DNA of 64,000 nucleotides from Congeria kusceri (taxonomy: Eukaryota > Mollusca > Bivalvia > Myida > Dreissenidae), in assembly GCA_027627225.1 (NCBI GenBank), contig CM051029.1, forward strand, positions 70,790,578 to 70,854,577, given 5' to 3'. Numbering within the stretch: position 1 is the first letter of the stretch; every line of letters starts with the position of its first letter. Made by a program: the position numbers and the translations under genes. The notes under the pieces are model-generated. The model worked only from the letters and a program-made list of their open reading frames with translations, was not told where the DNA came from and made no database searches. Shown here piece after piece: positions 63,000 to 64,000 of the stretch.

Positions 63000-64000
63000 T
63001 CGCAACAGCGTTTGCTTGACAGAACATACCCTATTTACCGACAGTAAATGATCGTTTTGTGATGCTGTTGTTTGACAGATGACTAACTATAAAATGTAGA
63101 AGGTTTATAAAGATTGTTCTGCAAGGCTCCGTGCAAATTCGTTGTTTAATATAATAGCTCAAAAATAATGAAACCATGCCTCGTAACTGATTTCCAAAGG
63201 ATGATATACATGTTTGTTTACAGTTACTGTTGTGGCGGCCTCATTGCATTCATTCAATGGCAAAATTGTTATTTGAACGAAGATCAAAATCAAGAAGTGC
63301 TTTAATTTATCATTCATGAGTTATTATTAACAATTTACTAATGTTTACTTTGCGAAACACCGTCGATATGCCCCTGTAATTACTGGGTCTAGGCCAAACA
63401 TGGACATTTTTATGACCAGAGAACAGGTGATTTCCCAAACGTTCCCCCGTTCAGTGCAAGCGACTCCCCAAACCTTCCCTCGTTCTATTTGTCCCGTACT
63501 AAAAAACGACACATTTAGACTTGATCAATGTTCTACCTCTGGGAAGGGATCTTTCACCAGTATTAAAAGAGATTCGAAATTGACATCTGTGAGTGTGTGT
63601 TATCTGACCTATTGATAAGCCCGTTCTAAATATAACGTCTGGTCAAACAAACGTCCTTGAGACAGTCTAAGTTTCAGTACTTTTAGTATATTTCAAAAAT
63701 TGTATTATTGAAAAACAACGAAATACTTGCAGTCGTTTTGTTTTTCAAATGCATGATGTTGTTTCCACATAGTGCAAATACAATTTAAATATAAATTTAG
63801 ATACACATTTAAACAAGAGTTTTTCTTATTTTCCTCAACGATTTATTGCAGAAACAATAACTTTAAACAATCGTTAAGAAAAACACAAAGACAAAACATG
63901 GTTGAAGTTGTACAGTCACTCCTGTGAAATCGCATATTTCAATGAAAACTTTCTAGGCTTTGCAAGGTATATCAATGGTACGCATGCGCGTAACTGTCCA
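63000..64000. other. Gene-free stretch at the window end
   Basis: No supported exon or repeat. The frame at 63400-63615 has TFPRS repeats (QTFPRSVQATPQTFPRSIC) from a short imperfect duplication in the DNA and is unlikely to be a gene. Confidence 0.4.

Overview
The window looks like nuclear DNA of a bivalve mollusc. The genes have canonical GT-AG introns and AATAAA signals, the DNA is AT-rich, and it is crowded with simple repeats, SINE-like and LINE relics and a palindromic MITE. The two gene families present, collagen-free C1q-domain proteins with a coiled coil and secreted leucine-rich-repeat (LRR) proteins, are both strongly expanded in bivalves. The MITE at 62732-62992 resembles, from memory only, a repeat abundant in dreissenid mussels; the species cannot be proved from this window. 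No prokaryotic or viral genes are seen.

Region 1 (1-27.3 kb) is a C1q cluster in several states of decay. It holds a 49-bp minisatellite (1-1035), a relic first exon (1472-1791), an intact two-exon gene (3821-5289), an orphan C1q-domain exon (13673-14082), a second intact gene (16347-17842), a broken C1q exon (21488-21792) and a two-exon pseudogene on the minus strand (25799-27245). The two intact genes sit in a segmental duplication (about 2265-9740 and 14785-20940) whose upstream and downstream non-coding DNA is also shared. A LINE tail, microsatellites and a GC-rich palindrome fill the space between.

Region 2 (27.3-45 kb) has no host gene that I can support. Its main object is a candidate 10-kb DNA transposon (30350-40422). 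It has imperfect terminal inverted repeats built on a CCGGCCCCAGT motif and is flanked by a direct 9-bp copy of CGTCCCGAC. Inside it lie a 166-bp tandem array, an inverted pair of dispersed repeats and a broken LINE with reverse transcriptase and RNase H segments. A SINE-like relic and a hairpin-ended tandem element follow.

Region 3 (45-60.5 kb) is a head-to-tail cluster of four LRR genes (467, 467, 469 and 484 residues as I splice them) plus one orphan C-terminal fragment. Each has a signal peptide split by a phase-0 intron after a tiny first coding exon, then a cysteine-rich LRRNT, about a dozen LRRs and an LRRCT. None has a membrane anchor. The first two genes are almost identical over their 3' halves but clearly different over their 5' halves, which suggests recent gene conversion.

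Region 4 (60.5-64 kb) contains only dispersed repeats.

Both gene families encode secreted proteins of types that bind ligands in other animals. A role in haemolymph recognition or innate immunity is an inference from family, not something the sequence shows.
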